Of a DNA stretch of 64,000 nt, positions 52,121 to 60,605 are shown one piece after another. The position numbers and the translations under genes are program-made. The DNA is from Aquimarina sp. RZ0 (GTDB taxonomy: Bacteria; Bacteroidota; Bacteroidia; Flavobacteriales; Flavobacteriaceae): assembly GCF_008370685.1 (NCBI RefSeq), contig NZ_VTZU01000009.1:1-64000 (forward strand). The letters run 5' to 3'. The notes under the pieces were generated by a model, which was not told the origin of the DNA, made no database searches, and saw only the letters and a list, made by a program, of their open reading frames with translations. Positions within the stretch are counted from its first letter, which is position 1, and each line of letters opens with the position of its first letter.

Positions 52121-53923
52121 ATGAAATCTTGTAAAATTGTTCTTTTACTTCTTATTGTTCAATTGGGGTTTGCTCAAGTACGAAATGAATATCAAATTTC
52201 TTTTAAAAACGCTGTACATCATGAGGCTGAAATATCTGCTAAGTTCACAAATCTGGAAAGTGGTACAATCTCTCTAAAAATGAGCCGAACCTCTCCTGGA
52301 AGATATGCATTACATGAATTTGTTAAAAATGTATACAATGTAAAAATCACAGATAGCAAAGGAAAAGATGTTACTGTGACCAGACCCAACCCTCATCAAT
52401 GGGATGTTACAGGTCACGATGGTACTATAAACCTTTCTTATACATTATTTGCTGATAGAGCTGATGGTACATATTCTCAAATAGATGAGACTCATGCGCA
52501 CATCAATATACCAGCTACATTTATGTATATCCCTACATTAAAAGAAAGACCTGTACAGGTTACCTTTTATGCAAGAGAAGATCTTAACTGGAAAGCAGCT
52601 ACACAACTTATTCCATTGGGAGGAAATAGCTTTTTAGCACCTAATCTTCAGTATTTTATGGATAGCCCAGTAGCGCTTAGTGATCATACACTAAAAGAGT
52701 TTAAAGTAGCGTCTGGTGGTACAGAGTATATCATAAAATTAGCTTTACTTCACGAAGGAACTGAAGAAGAGGCTGATACATACTTTGAGCATATAAAAAA
52801 GATAGTCGCACAGGAAAAAGCTGTTTTTGGAGATTTTCCTAATTTTGATTATGGTGAATATATTTTTCTAGCCAGCTATACGCCCTATGTTTCAAAAGAC
52901 GGAATGGAACATCGTAACTCTACAGTATTAACCAATACTCAAGGGCTTACTGAAGAAGGTATGAAAAAAAATTTAGGGACTGCTGCTCACGAATTTTTTC
53001 ATTCTTGGAATGTAGAACGTATTCGACCAATATCATTAGAACCTTTTGATTTTGAGAAGGCAAATATGTCTGGCGAATTATGGTTTGCTGAAGGGTTTAC
53101 GAGCTATTATACAAATCTGATTTTATGTAGAGCTGGTATTATTACCCAAGATGAATATATCGACAGTCTAACTGACACCTATAATAGTGTTTGGAAATCT
53201 CCCGCTTTGAAATATTTTAACCCTATCGAAATGAGCTATCAGGCTCCACTTGTGGATGCTGCTGTATCCATAGATCCAACAAACAAGGATAACACATTTA
53301 TATCTTATTATTCTTATGGAAATATGTTAGCATTGGCTTTAGACCTATCCTTAAGAGATAAGGATGATCTTACTCTTGATGATTATTTAAAACTAATCTG
53401 GACCAAATACGGAAAAACAGAAATTCCATATACTATCGAAAATTTATTCTTTACATTAAGAGAATATGCTGGAGAATCTTTTGCAGATAATTTCTTCGAA
53501 AAATACATTTTTGATAATCAAACACCCGACTATAAAAAACTACTGGGATCTGTTGCAATCTATCTAAAAACTAACCTAAAGAAAGCATATTTAGGGATTG
53601 AAGTAAAATTTAATGATGATGATATGGCTGTAATTTCTGAATACGTAAAAAAAGGAACTCCGGCATATACTATTGGACTAGAGAAAGGAGATATCATTAT
53701 TGCTATTGATAATCAATCCTTTTCTACAGAGGAACAATTTAAGGAAGTCCTAAACAAACTTAAACCAGGTAAAAAATCTACCATCGTATTCCAGCGTTTA
53801 GGGAATGAGAAAAAAGCAATAGTAAAATTAGGGGTAAACCCAATGATCAAGGTAACTCAATACACAAAACCAAGTAAAAAAGCGCTGGAAAAAAGGGCTA
53901 ACTGGTTAAAAGCAAAAGAATAA
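52121..53923 (+). CDS. M61 family glycyl aminopeptidase with PDZ domain
   Basis: This 600-residue exported zinc peptidase has a signal peptide of about 19 residues. The N-terminal M61 beta domain (about 25-190) is followed by the catalytic domain with HEFFH (H290, E291, H294) and E324 in WFAEGFTSYY. A C-terminal PDZ domain lies at about 505-590 (YLGIEVKFNDDD, ISEYVKKGTPAYTIGLEKGDII). It removes N-terminal Gly or Ala residues in the periplasm. Every catalytic residue is present. It is monocistronic and ends at a strong terminator. Confidence 0.93.
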   Translation: MKSCKIVLLLLIVQLGFAQVRNEYQISFKNAVHHEAEISAKFTNLESGTISLKMSRTSPGRYALHEFVKNVYNVKITDSKGKDVTVTRPNPHQWDVTGHDGTINLSYTLFADRADGTYSQIDETHAHINIPATFMYIPTLKERPVQVTFYAREDLNWKAATQLIPLGGNSFLAPNLQYFMDSPVALSDHTLKEFKVASGGTEYIIKLALLHEGTEEEADTYFEHIKKIVAQEKAVFGDFPNFDYGEYIFLASYTPYVSKDGMEHRNSTVLTNTQGLTEEGMKKNLGTAAHEFFHSWNVERIRPISLEPFDFEKANMSGELWFAEGFTSYYTNLILCRAGIITQDEYIDSLTDTYNSVWKSPALKYFNPIEMSYQAPLVDAAVSIDPTNKDNTFISYYSYGNMLALALDLSLRDKDDLTLDDYLKLIWTKYGKTEIPYTIENLFFTLREYAGESFADNFFEKYIFDNQTPDYKKLLGSVAIYLKTNLKKAYLGIEVKFNDDDMAVISEYVKKGTPAYTIGLEKGDIIIAIDNQSFSTEEQFKEVLNKLKPGKKSTIVFQRLGNEKKAIVKLGVNPMIKVTQYTKPSKKALEKRANWLKAKE

Positions 53924-54020
53924 ATAATTATAATAGCCTATAGATTTCAGAATTTTATATCATTTCTGGTTTTGAAATTCTCAAAATAAAAAGCAGTTAT
54001 TTTAATTTATACTTCAAAAT

Positions 54021-54054
54021 AAAAAAGCCACCTAAAAAATTAGGTGGCTTTTTT
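54021..54054. terminator. Bidirectional terminator between the M61 and lon genes
   Basis: The 15-bp perfect stem AAAAAAGCCACCTAA / TTAGGTGGCTTTTTT has a four-A loop. The A and T runs make it work for both convergent genes. Confidence 0.9.
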
Positions 54055-54071
54055 ATAAAAACATAAGACAG

Positions 54072-56522
54072 TTAAAGTTTCTTAGCATTTTTAACCTTAC
54101 TATTTGTAAGTGCCAAATCCAAGACTTCACTCATATCTTTTACATAATGAAAAGTAAGTCCTTTCAGGTATTCTGGTTTTATTTCATCAATATCTCTTTT
54201 ATTATCGGCACACATCAATATATCTTTAATATGGGCTCTTTTTGCTGCAAGGATTTTTTCTTTAATACCTCCCACTGGTAGTACCTTACCTCTCAATGTA
54301 ATTTCGCCAGTCATTGCGATACTTTTTCTTACTTTTCGCTGTGTAAATAACGAAACTAATGAGGTCAGCATAGTTACTCCTGCACTAGGGCCATCTTTTG
54401 GAGTAGCTCCTTCCGGAACGTGGATATGTACGTTATATTTCTCAAATATTTCTGGATTGAGTCCAAAAGAATCTGCATTAGCCTTAATATACTCCATAGC
54501 GATCGTTGCAGACTCTTTCATTACTTTTCCTAAATTCCCAGTAATGGTAAGATTCCCTTTTCCCTTAGATAAAATTGATTCTATAAATAGTATATCTCCT
54601 CCTACACTAGTCCAGGCTAATCCTGTGACAACACCTGCTACTTCATTATTTTCATATTTATCTCTTTCCAGCCTGGGAGCACCTAGCACTTCTATAATAT
54701 CATCATTACTCACCTTGATATTATATTCTTCCTCCATGGCAATATTCTTTGCAGCGTATCTTACCACTTTTGCAATCTGTTTCTCTAATCCACGTACTCC
54801 AGATTCTCTGGTATACCCTTCAACAATTTTTTCCAGCTGGAGCTTACCTATCTTGAGATGTGTTTTATCAAGACCATGTTCTACCAATTGCTTTGGTAAC
54901 AAATGTTGTTTTGCTATTTCTACTTTCTCTTCTACAGTATAGCCCGTCACATTAATTATCTCCATACGATCTCTTAAAGCAGGTTGTATTGTATTAAGAC
55001 TATTAGATGTTGCTATGAACATTACCTTTGATAAATCAAATCCTAATTCAAGAAAGTTATCATGAAATTCAGAATTTTGCTCCGGATCTAACACTTCTAA
55101 CAAAGCCGAGGAAGGATCTCCTTGATTTCCTATTGATAATTTATCTATTTCATCCAGAACAAACACTGGATTACTTGTTCCTGCTTTTTTAAGGCTCTGG
55201 ATAATTCTACCAGGCATTGCCCCTATATAAGTCTTCCTATGCCCTCTTATTTCGGCTTCATCTCTTAGTCCTCCAAGAGATATTCTAACATATTCTCTAC
55301 CCAATGCTTCTGCAACAGATTTTCCTAAAGACGTCTTACCAACTCCCGGAGGTCCATACAGACACAATATTGGAGATTTCATATCATTACGTAATTTGAG
55401 TACTGCCAAATATTCAATAATGCGCTTCTTTACTTCGTCTAATCCATAGTGATCTCGATCCAAAACTTTTTTAGCGCGTTTCAGATCAAATTTATCGGTA
55501 CTGTAAACATTCCAGGGCAGATCAAGAAATAAATCAAGATAATTTCTCTGTATAGAATACTCTGCAACCTGTGGGTTCATACGACGCATCTTGGACAATT
55601 CTTTATCAAAATGTTTTTTAACATCCTTGTCCCATTTTTTATCCTTACTACGTTGATGCATCTCTTCTATCTCATCCTCATGAGATACGCCACCAAGCTC
55701 TTCCTGAATAGTCTTCATTTGCTGATGCAAAAAATACTCCCGTTGTTGCTGGCTCATATCGTGCTGCACTTTGTTTTGAATATCATTCCTTAATTCTAAT
55801 TTCTGGAATTCCATATTCATATATTTTAGTGCTGCCAAAGCTCTATCTTGTATACTTTCGATCTCTAACACCTTTTGTTTCTCTTCTACAGAAAGATTGA
55901 GATTAGAGGATACAAAATTGATTAAAAAAGAATTACTTTCTATATTCTTTATAGCAAAAGATGCTTCTGAAGGAATATTAGGACTCTCTTTTATTATTTC
56001 TAAAGCGAGTTCTTTGATCGAATCAATAATTGTACTAAACTCCTGATTTTCTTTTGAAGGTCTGATTTCGGGCACTTCAGAAACTTTTGCTTTTATATAC
56101 GGGGTTTCTTCTAAAATTTCCTGAATTTTAAATTTCTTTTTCCCTTGCAAAATTACTGTAGTATTGCCATCTGGCATTTTAAGAACTCTCAAAATTCGAG
56201 CTACTACGCCTATTTTGTTTATATCCTTTGATGTTGGATTCTCTACTTCCTCTTCTTTTTGAGAAACAACTCCAATGGTTTTATTTCCATTATTTGCTTC
56301 ATTAATAAGTTTTATAGATTTATCACGACCTGCCGTAATTGGAATCACCACACCAGGAAATAAAACTGTGTTCCTTAAGGGTAATATAGGAAGAATCTCT
56401 GGTAGCTCTTCCTTATCTATTTCTTCTTCGTCCTCTGGAGTCATTAAAGGTATTAATTCTGCATCTTCATTTATTCCCTGAAATGACAAACTGTCAAGTG
56501 TTGTTAATTTAGATTTCGTCAT
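54072..56522 (-). CDS. lon: ATP-dependent Lon protease
   Basis: This 816-residue protein has an N-terminal substrate-binding LON domain (about 40-240) and a coiled helical part. The AAA+ module carries Walker A GPPGVGKT (390-397) and VFVLDEIDK. The proteolytic domain has catalytic S713 (DGPSAG) and K756 (second Lys of GGIKEK). The length and motif order match LonA. It degrades misfolded proteins and regulators in the cytoplasm. The N-terminus is longer and more acidic than in E. coli, as is normal in Bacteroidota. It diverges from the sigma-factor operon at 56743. Confidence 0.95.
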   Translation of the reverse strand: MTKSKLTTLDSLSFQGINEDAELIPLMTPEDEEEIDKEELPEILPILPLRNTVLFPGVVIPITAGRDKSIKLINEANNGNKTIGVVSQKEEEVENPTSKDINKIGVVARILRVLKMPDGNTTVILQGKKKFKIQEILEETPYIKAKVSEVPEIRPSKENQEFSTIIDSIKELALEIIKESPNIPSEASFAIKNIESNSFLINFVSSNLNLSVEEKQKVLEIESIQDRALAALKYMNMEFQKLELRNDIQNKVQHDMSQQQREYFLHQQMKTIQEELGGVSHEDEIEEMHQRSKDKKWDKDVKKHFDKELSKMRRMNPQVAEYSIQRNYLDLFLDLPWNVYSTDKFDLKRAKKVLDRDHYGLDEVKKRIIEYLAVLKLRNDMKSPILCLYGPPGVGKTSLGKSVAEALGREYVRISLGGLRDEAEIRGHRKTYIGAMPGRIIQSLKKAGTSNPVFVLDEIDKLSIGNQGDPSSALLEVLDPEQNSEFHDNFLELGFDLSKVMFIATSNSLNTIQPALRDRMEIINVTGYTVEEKVEIAKQHLLPKQLVEHGLDKTHLKIGKLQLEKIVEGYTRESGVRGLEKQIAKVVRYAAKNIAMEEEYNIKVSNDDIIEVLGAPRLERDKYENNEVAGVVTGLAWTSVGGDILFIESILSKGKGNLTITGNLGKVMKESATIAMEYIKANADSFGLNPEIFEKYNVHIHVPEGATPKDGPSAGVTMLTSLVSLFTQRKVRKSIAMTGEITLRGKVLPVGGIKEKILAAKRAHIKDILMCADNKRDIDEIKPEYLKGLTFHYVKDMSEVLDLALTNSKVKNAKKL

Positions 56523-56742
56523 ATGTTTATATCAAAGTCATTTTGTCATTACTACAAAACAACAAGTATTCAAAAATTAAAGCTTACTAAAAACAAATCG
56601 TATAAAGCTAGTAAAATAAGCTATTTAGATTCATTTTGATAAATATTAATTCAATTGTTATGCCACAACCAAAAAAAATAAAATAGCAAAACTGTAACAA
56701 AAAGAATCAATATATATCTTTATATAAAGTAAACTGAAATTT

Positions 56743-57291
56743 TTGACACTAACCAAATTAAATACTGAGCAACTGATAGAAAAATGTCGTAATCACGATC
56801 AGAATGCACAGATGGAAATTTATAACCGATATTATAAAGCAATGTACAATGCTTCGTATCGAATTATAAAAGATTCTGCAGAGGCAGAAGATGTGATGCA
56901 AGAAGCTTTCTTAACGGCATTTACAAAACTTCCGATGCTCGAAGATGATAAAATGTTTGGTTCGTGGTTAAAAAAAATAGTGATTAATTCCAGTCTTACA
57001 ATATCTCGTAAGCGTAATACTCAAGGTAACGTCCCTCTGGAAACCGTTGAATATGCACTTACAGATACAGAAGGGATTGTACAGCAGGATATAACCACTA
57101 TCAAAGCGAACAATGTTCTAAACACACTAGGTCAATTAAAAGAAAGTTATAGTACAGTTTTATCATTACATCTAATCGAAGGATATGATTATGAAGAAAT
57201 TTGTGAAATTATGAATATATCATATTCTAATTGTCGAACACTTATTTCTCGTGCAAAAGAAAGTTTGCGGAAAAAATTACAAATCGCATGA
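56743..57291 (+). CDS. ECF RNA polymerase sigma factor of an envelope operon
   Basis: This 182-residue sigma factor has region 2 (MEIYNRYYKAMYNASYRIIK, AEAEDVMQEAFLTAF) and region 4 (YSTVLSLHLIEGYDYEEICE, IMNISYSNCRTLISRAKESLR). The start is TTG 56743. The stop overlaps the next gene's ATG by four bases (ATGA), so the two are coupled. The operon runs on through DUF4097 and DUF2807 genes, whose products are exported, so the sigma factor is likely an envelope-responsive regulator. Confidence 0.9.
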   Translation: MTLTKLNTEQLIEKCRNHDQNAQMEIYNRYYKAMYNASYRIIKDSAEAEDVMQEAFLTAFTKLPMLEDDKMFGSWLKKIVINSSLTISRKRNTQGNVPLETVEYALTDTEGIVQQDITTIKANNVLNTLGQLKESYSTVLSLHLIEGYDYEEICEIMNISYSNCRTLISRAKESLRKKLQIA

Positions 57292-57854
57292 AAAAAGAAG
57301 ACGAAATAGAACAGTTATTTAAACGCATGGAAAATCAACTAGATATATCTGAACCATCTGATAATCATCAAGTACGTTTTTTTGAAAAGTTACAAGAGCA
57401 TAACAAATTAATCACCTTGCAACAACCTAAAAAGCAAAATTGGACTAAGATTATAGCCATTGCTGCTTCTATAACTATTTTATTCGGAATAACATTAATT
57501 ACACCTCTAATAAACACAAATGAAACAGCGGATTTATCTAGTGTTTCTCCACAAATGGAAGATGCACAAAATTTCTTTACCGTTGCCATACAGGCACAGT
57601 TAGAAGAAATTAATAAAAACTCTTCTACGGAAACAGATGAATTAGTAAGAGATGTTATGAAACAGTTAGAAAAATTAGAATCTAATTATGAAACTCTAAA
57701 AAAAGATCTTGTACAGAGTGGTAATGATAAGCGTGTAATTAGTGCTATGATTACAAATTTTCAAAAAAGAGCTTCTTTACTAGAAGAAGTATTAGAAAAA
57801 ATCAACGATGTCAACGCATTAAAATTATTAAAAAATGAAAACAATATACTTTAA
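57288..57854 (+). CDS. Membrane anti-sigma-like protein of the same operon
   Basis: This 188-residue protein has a cytoplasmic N-terminus (1-50) and one TM helix (about 53-75). The periplasmic part is a helical coiled coil with LEKLESNYETLKKDLVQSGN and a C-terminal KRASLLEEVLEKIND. The layout matches single-TM anti-sigma factors, but I see no zinc (ZAS) motif. ATG 57288 is chosen because it gives the four-base overlap with the sigma gene, while a frame opening earlier would run inside that gene. It overlaps the DUF4097 gene by 20 bases. Confidence 0.75.
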   Translation: MKKEDEIEQLFKRMENQLDISEPSDNHQVRFFEKLQEHNKLITLQQPKKQNWTKIIAIAASITILFGITLITPLINTNETADLSSVSPQMEDAQNFFTVAIQAQLEEINKNSSTETDELVRDVMKQLEKLESNYETLKKDLVQSGNDKRVISAMITNFQKRASLLEEVLEKINDVNALKLLKNENNIL

Positions 57855-58935
57855 CATAATTTGCCTATTATTCCTTATCCCTACGATGGTATTAGCTGGT
57901 AATGATGGCAAAATAAAAGGAAAATACACTAAAGAAAAATCTTTGAAAAAAGAATATTCTGTAAATAGCAATGCTTTGCTAAAAATAAGTAATGACTACG
58001 GAAACCTGGATATAACTTCCTGGAATGAAAATAGAGTTGTTCTCGAAATTAATATAAAAGTGAACGGAAATGATGAAGAGAAAGTAGTACGCAAATTAGA
58101 AAGTATTGATGTACTATTTGAAGCTTCTTCTGATATGGTCAGTGCCCGAACAGTTTTTGATAAAGATGGAAAATCATGGTGGGGAAAATTCACTGACAGT
58201 TGGGGGAGCAATAATTTAAAATTAGAAATCAATTACACTGTAAAAGTCCCAATTAATAATAATGTTGATTTAAATAATGATTATGGGAGTATTACCTTGG
58301 ATAAAATTAATGGCAATGCAAAAATTAATTGCGACTACGGGCAAATTATTGTAGGAGAATTGATGGGCAATGATAATTATATCAATATTGATTATACCCA
58401 TAACAGCACTATTGAATATATGAAAAACGGTAAAATCAATGCAGATTATTCTGATTTTACAGTAAAAAAAGCAAGAAAAATACAACTAAGTGCTGATTAT
58501 ACACAATCAAAAATAGAGAACGTTGAGGAACTTAATTATAATTGCGACTATGGAAGTCTTACATTAGAAAACATAGGATCACTTAAAGGAAATGGAGATT
58601 ATCTGGATACCAATATTGGTAATGTCAGTAATAGCCTGAATATTAATTCTGATTATGGTTCAATAGGTATCCTAAACCTAAAAGCTTCCACAAGAGATGT
58701 AGTTATAAAAACAGATTATACTGGTATAAAAATTGGTTACGAACCTTCTTTAAGCTTTGATTTTATCATAAAAACATCCTATGGAAGTATAAAAGTGGAG
58801 GAAGATGTAAACATCATGAAAAAAAGCAAAGAAAATTCCAGTAATAATTACCAAGGTTACTACGGTGAAAAAAATAGTGGAAATACTATTAATATCACCA
58901 CGAGTTATGGTGGCGTAAAACTTAGAAAAAATTAA
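57835..58935 (+). CDS. DUF4097-type exported beta-helix-like protein
   Basis: This 366-residue protein has a signal peptide (about 1-21, ending VLAG). The rest is built of repeating strand units with a DYG or DYS/DYT motif every 20 residues or so (NDYGNLDI, NDYGSITL, CDYGQIIV, ADYSDF, SDYGSI). This is typical of DUF4097 adhesin-like/beta-helix proteins. Its start lies inside the anti-sigma gene. It likely acts in the periplasm or at the outer membrane, with unknown partner. Confidence 0.85.
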   Translation: MKTIYFNIICLLFLIPTMVLAGNDGKIKGKYTKEKSLKKEYSVNSNALLKISNDYGNLDITSWNENRVVLEINIKVNGNDEEKVVRKLESIDVLFEASSDMVSARTVFDKDGKSWWGKFTDSWGSNNLKLEINYTVKVPINNNVDLNNDYGSITLDKINGNAKINCDYGQIIVGELMGNDNYINIDYTHNSTIEYMKNGKINADYSDFTVKKARKIQLSADYTQSKIENVEELNYNCDYGSLTLENIGSLKGNGDYLDTNIGNVSNSLNINSDYGSIGILNLKASTRDVVIKTDYTGIKIGYEPSLSFDFIIKTSYGSIKVEEDVNIMKKSKENSSNNYQGYYGEKNSGNTINITTSYGGVKLRKN

Positions 58936-58956
58936 ACAGTAAATATTCAATCAATT

Positions 58957-59691
58957 ATGAGAACAGTAACAATCATTTTAATCCTTATAGTATTTAGTGT
59001 ATCTCCTCTACAAGCACAGTGGTGGGGAAAGGGTAAAAAAATAGAAGGTAATGGTACTATGGTTTCCAAAACCAGAAAATTGCCTGAATATGATCAGGTA
59101 AAACTAAACGGTAGTCTTGATGTAGTTCTAATATCGGGAACTGAAGGGAACATCAAGATCGATGCAGAAAGTAATCTAATACAATATATCACTATAGAGG
59201 TTAAAGATGATATATTAAAGATTTATGTAGAAAAAGAATACTACTTAAAACCAAGTAAAAACAAGAAGATACTTATTACGGTACCTTTTATTGATATTAC
59301 TCAAGTAAGTTTATCAGGCTCTGGAGATATTTACACTGAAGATATTATTAAAATTAATTCATTTAAAACCAGGGTTTCGGGATCAGGAGATATCAGATTA
59401 TCTATAGAAGCCAGAGATATTGAAAGTTCTGTATCCGGGAGTGGTGACCTCACGTTAAAAGGTATTACAGAAAGTCTAAAATGTAATGTAACAGGATCAG
59501 GAGATGTAAAAGCTTTTGATCTAAAAGCTAAAAATGTAGATGCATCTGTAACCGGGTCTGGAGATATTAAGATAACTTCTACACATTCATTGAAAGCACG
59601 TGTAATCGGATCAGGAGATATTGATTATCAAGGTAACCCAGAAAAAGAAGATAAAAAAGTATCTGGATCAGGAGATATTACAAAAAGATAA
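58957..59691 (+). CDS. DUF2807 (head-GIN) exported protein
   Basis: This 244-residue protein has a signal peptide (about 1-20). A DUF2807 beta-helix follows, made of short repeats that centre on SGSGDI or TGSGDV (seven or more occurrences from about 120 to 240). The early LPEYDQVKLNGSLDVVLI motif is the family mark. DUF2807 proteins are exported and thought to be adhesive or scaffold-like. It is the last gene of the sigma/anti-sigma operon (21-base gap) and is followed by a terminator. Confidence 0.9.
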   Translation: MRTVTIILILIVFSVSPLQAQWWGKGKKIEGNGTMVSKTRKLPEYDQVKLNGSLDVVLISGTEGNIKIDAESNLIQYITIEVKDDILKIYVEKEYYLKPSKNKKILITVPFIDITQVSLSGSGDIYTEDIIKINSFKTRVSGSGDIRLSIEARDIESSVSGSGDLTLKGITESLKCNVTGSGDVKAFDLKAKNVDASVTGSGDIKITSTHSLKARVIGSGDIDYQGNPEKEDKKVSGSGDITKR

Positions 59692-59723
59692 AATAGGTAT
59701 ATAATTTTCTTTATAAAATGAAA

Positions 59724-59760
59724 AACTGTTTAAGAAATGATATTCTTAAACAGTTCTTTT
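59724..59760 (+). terminator. Terminator of the sigma/DUF4097/DUF2807 operon
   Basis: The 13-bp perfect stem AACTGTTTAAGAA / TTCTTAAACAGTT has a six-base loop and a tail CTTTTTCT. It begins 32 bases past the DUF2807 stop. Confidence 0.85.
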
Positions 59761-59870
59761 TCTATAATAATTTTTCTTTTTACACCTATTTTTGTCATAA
59801 ATTATATATCTTTCATATGAATTGAAGCATAAAACTTTATTTTCCCCAATCCCCAAAACAAAGACACAAT

Positions 59871-60605
59871 TTGCAATTTTTATCAAGAAAAGAAATTCCC
59901 CTAAAAGAAATAATTCCAGATGACTATGTTGATATTCATTCTCATTTGCTATCAAACATAGATGACGGAGTTAAAACTGTATATCAATCAGCTTTCATTA
60001 TAGAACAGTTTGAAAAATTAGGTGTAAAGAAAATTATTACAACTCCACACGTCATGCAGGAAATGTGGCCTAATAGCACTGAGACTATTCAAAGTAAGCA
60101 TATAGAAATGAAAGAAGTCTTAAAATCATTAAATATTAATGTACGTCTGCATGCAAGCGCTGAATACATGCTGGATGATTTATTTTATCAAAGAGTTAAA
60201 GAAAAAGATATTATACCACTGCATAACAGATACATACTTGTAGAGATGTCAACATTTAGTCCGCCAATCAATCTTAATGAGATCCTTTTTGAAACCAAAC
60301 TGGCGGGGTACACTATTATTTTAGCACATCCCGAAAGATATTCTTTTTATGAAAATCATTTAGAAAAATATGCCCAATTAAAAGAACTTGGTATTTTGTT
60401 TCAGCTCAACCTACTTTCCTTATCAGGATATTATGGAGAAATGGTAAAAAAAACAGCTATTAAATTAATAACAGAAGGATATATTGATTTTACTGGTTCT
60501 GATGTTCATAACTATCAACAATTTGAAGTATTAGAAAAAGGTTTTTCTTCTAAACATACTCAGAAAATTGTTGATATAATGAACAACAATAGTATCTTCT
60601 GTTAA
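59871..60605 (+). CDS. PHP-domain tyrosine-protein phosphatase (CpsB/YwqE-like)
   Basis: This 244-residue enzyme has the PHP metal-binding motifs: DIHSH (H23, H25), the Asp pair in NIDDG, TTPH (H60), AHPERY and GSDVH near the end. CpsB/YwqE phosphatases remove phosphate from the tyrosine-rich tail of the Wzc-type kinase. The kinase gene lies opposite, and the two stops overlap by four bases (60602-60605), which links the pair. The start is TTG 59871. The gene is monocistronic on the plus strand. Confidence 0.88.
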   Translation: MQFLSRKEIPLKEIIPDDYVDIHSHLLSNIDDGVKTVYQSAFIIEQFEKLGVKKIITTPHVMQEMWPNSTETIQSKHIEMKEVLKSLNINVRLHASAEYMLDDLFYQRVKEKDIIPLHNRYILVEMSTFSPPINLNEILFETKLAGYTIILAHPERYSFYENHLEKYAQLKELGILFQLNLLSLSGYYGEMVKKTAIKLITEGYIDFTGSDVHNYQQFEVLEKGFSSKHTQKIVDIMNNNSIFC

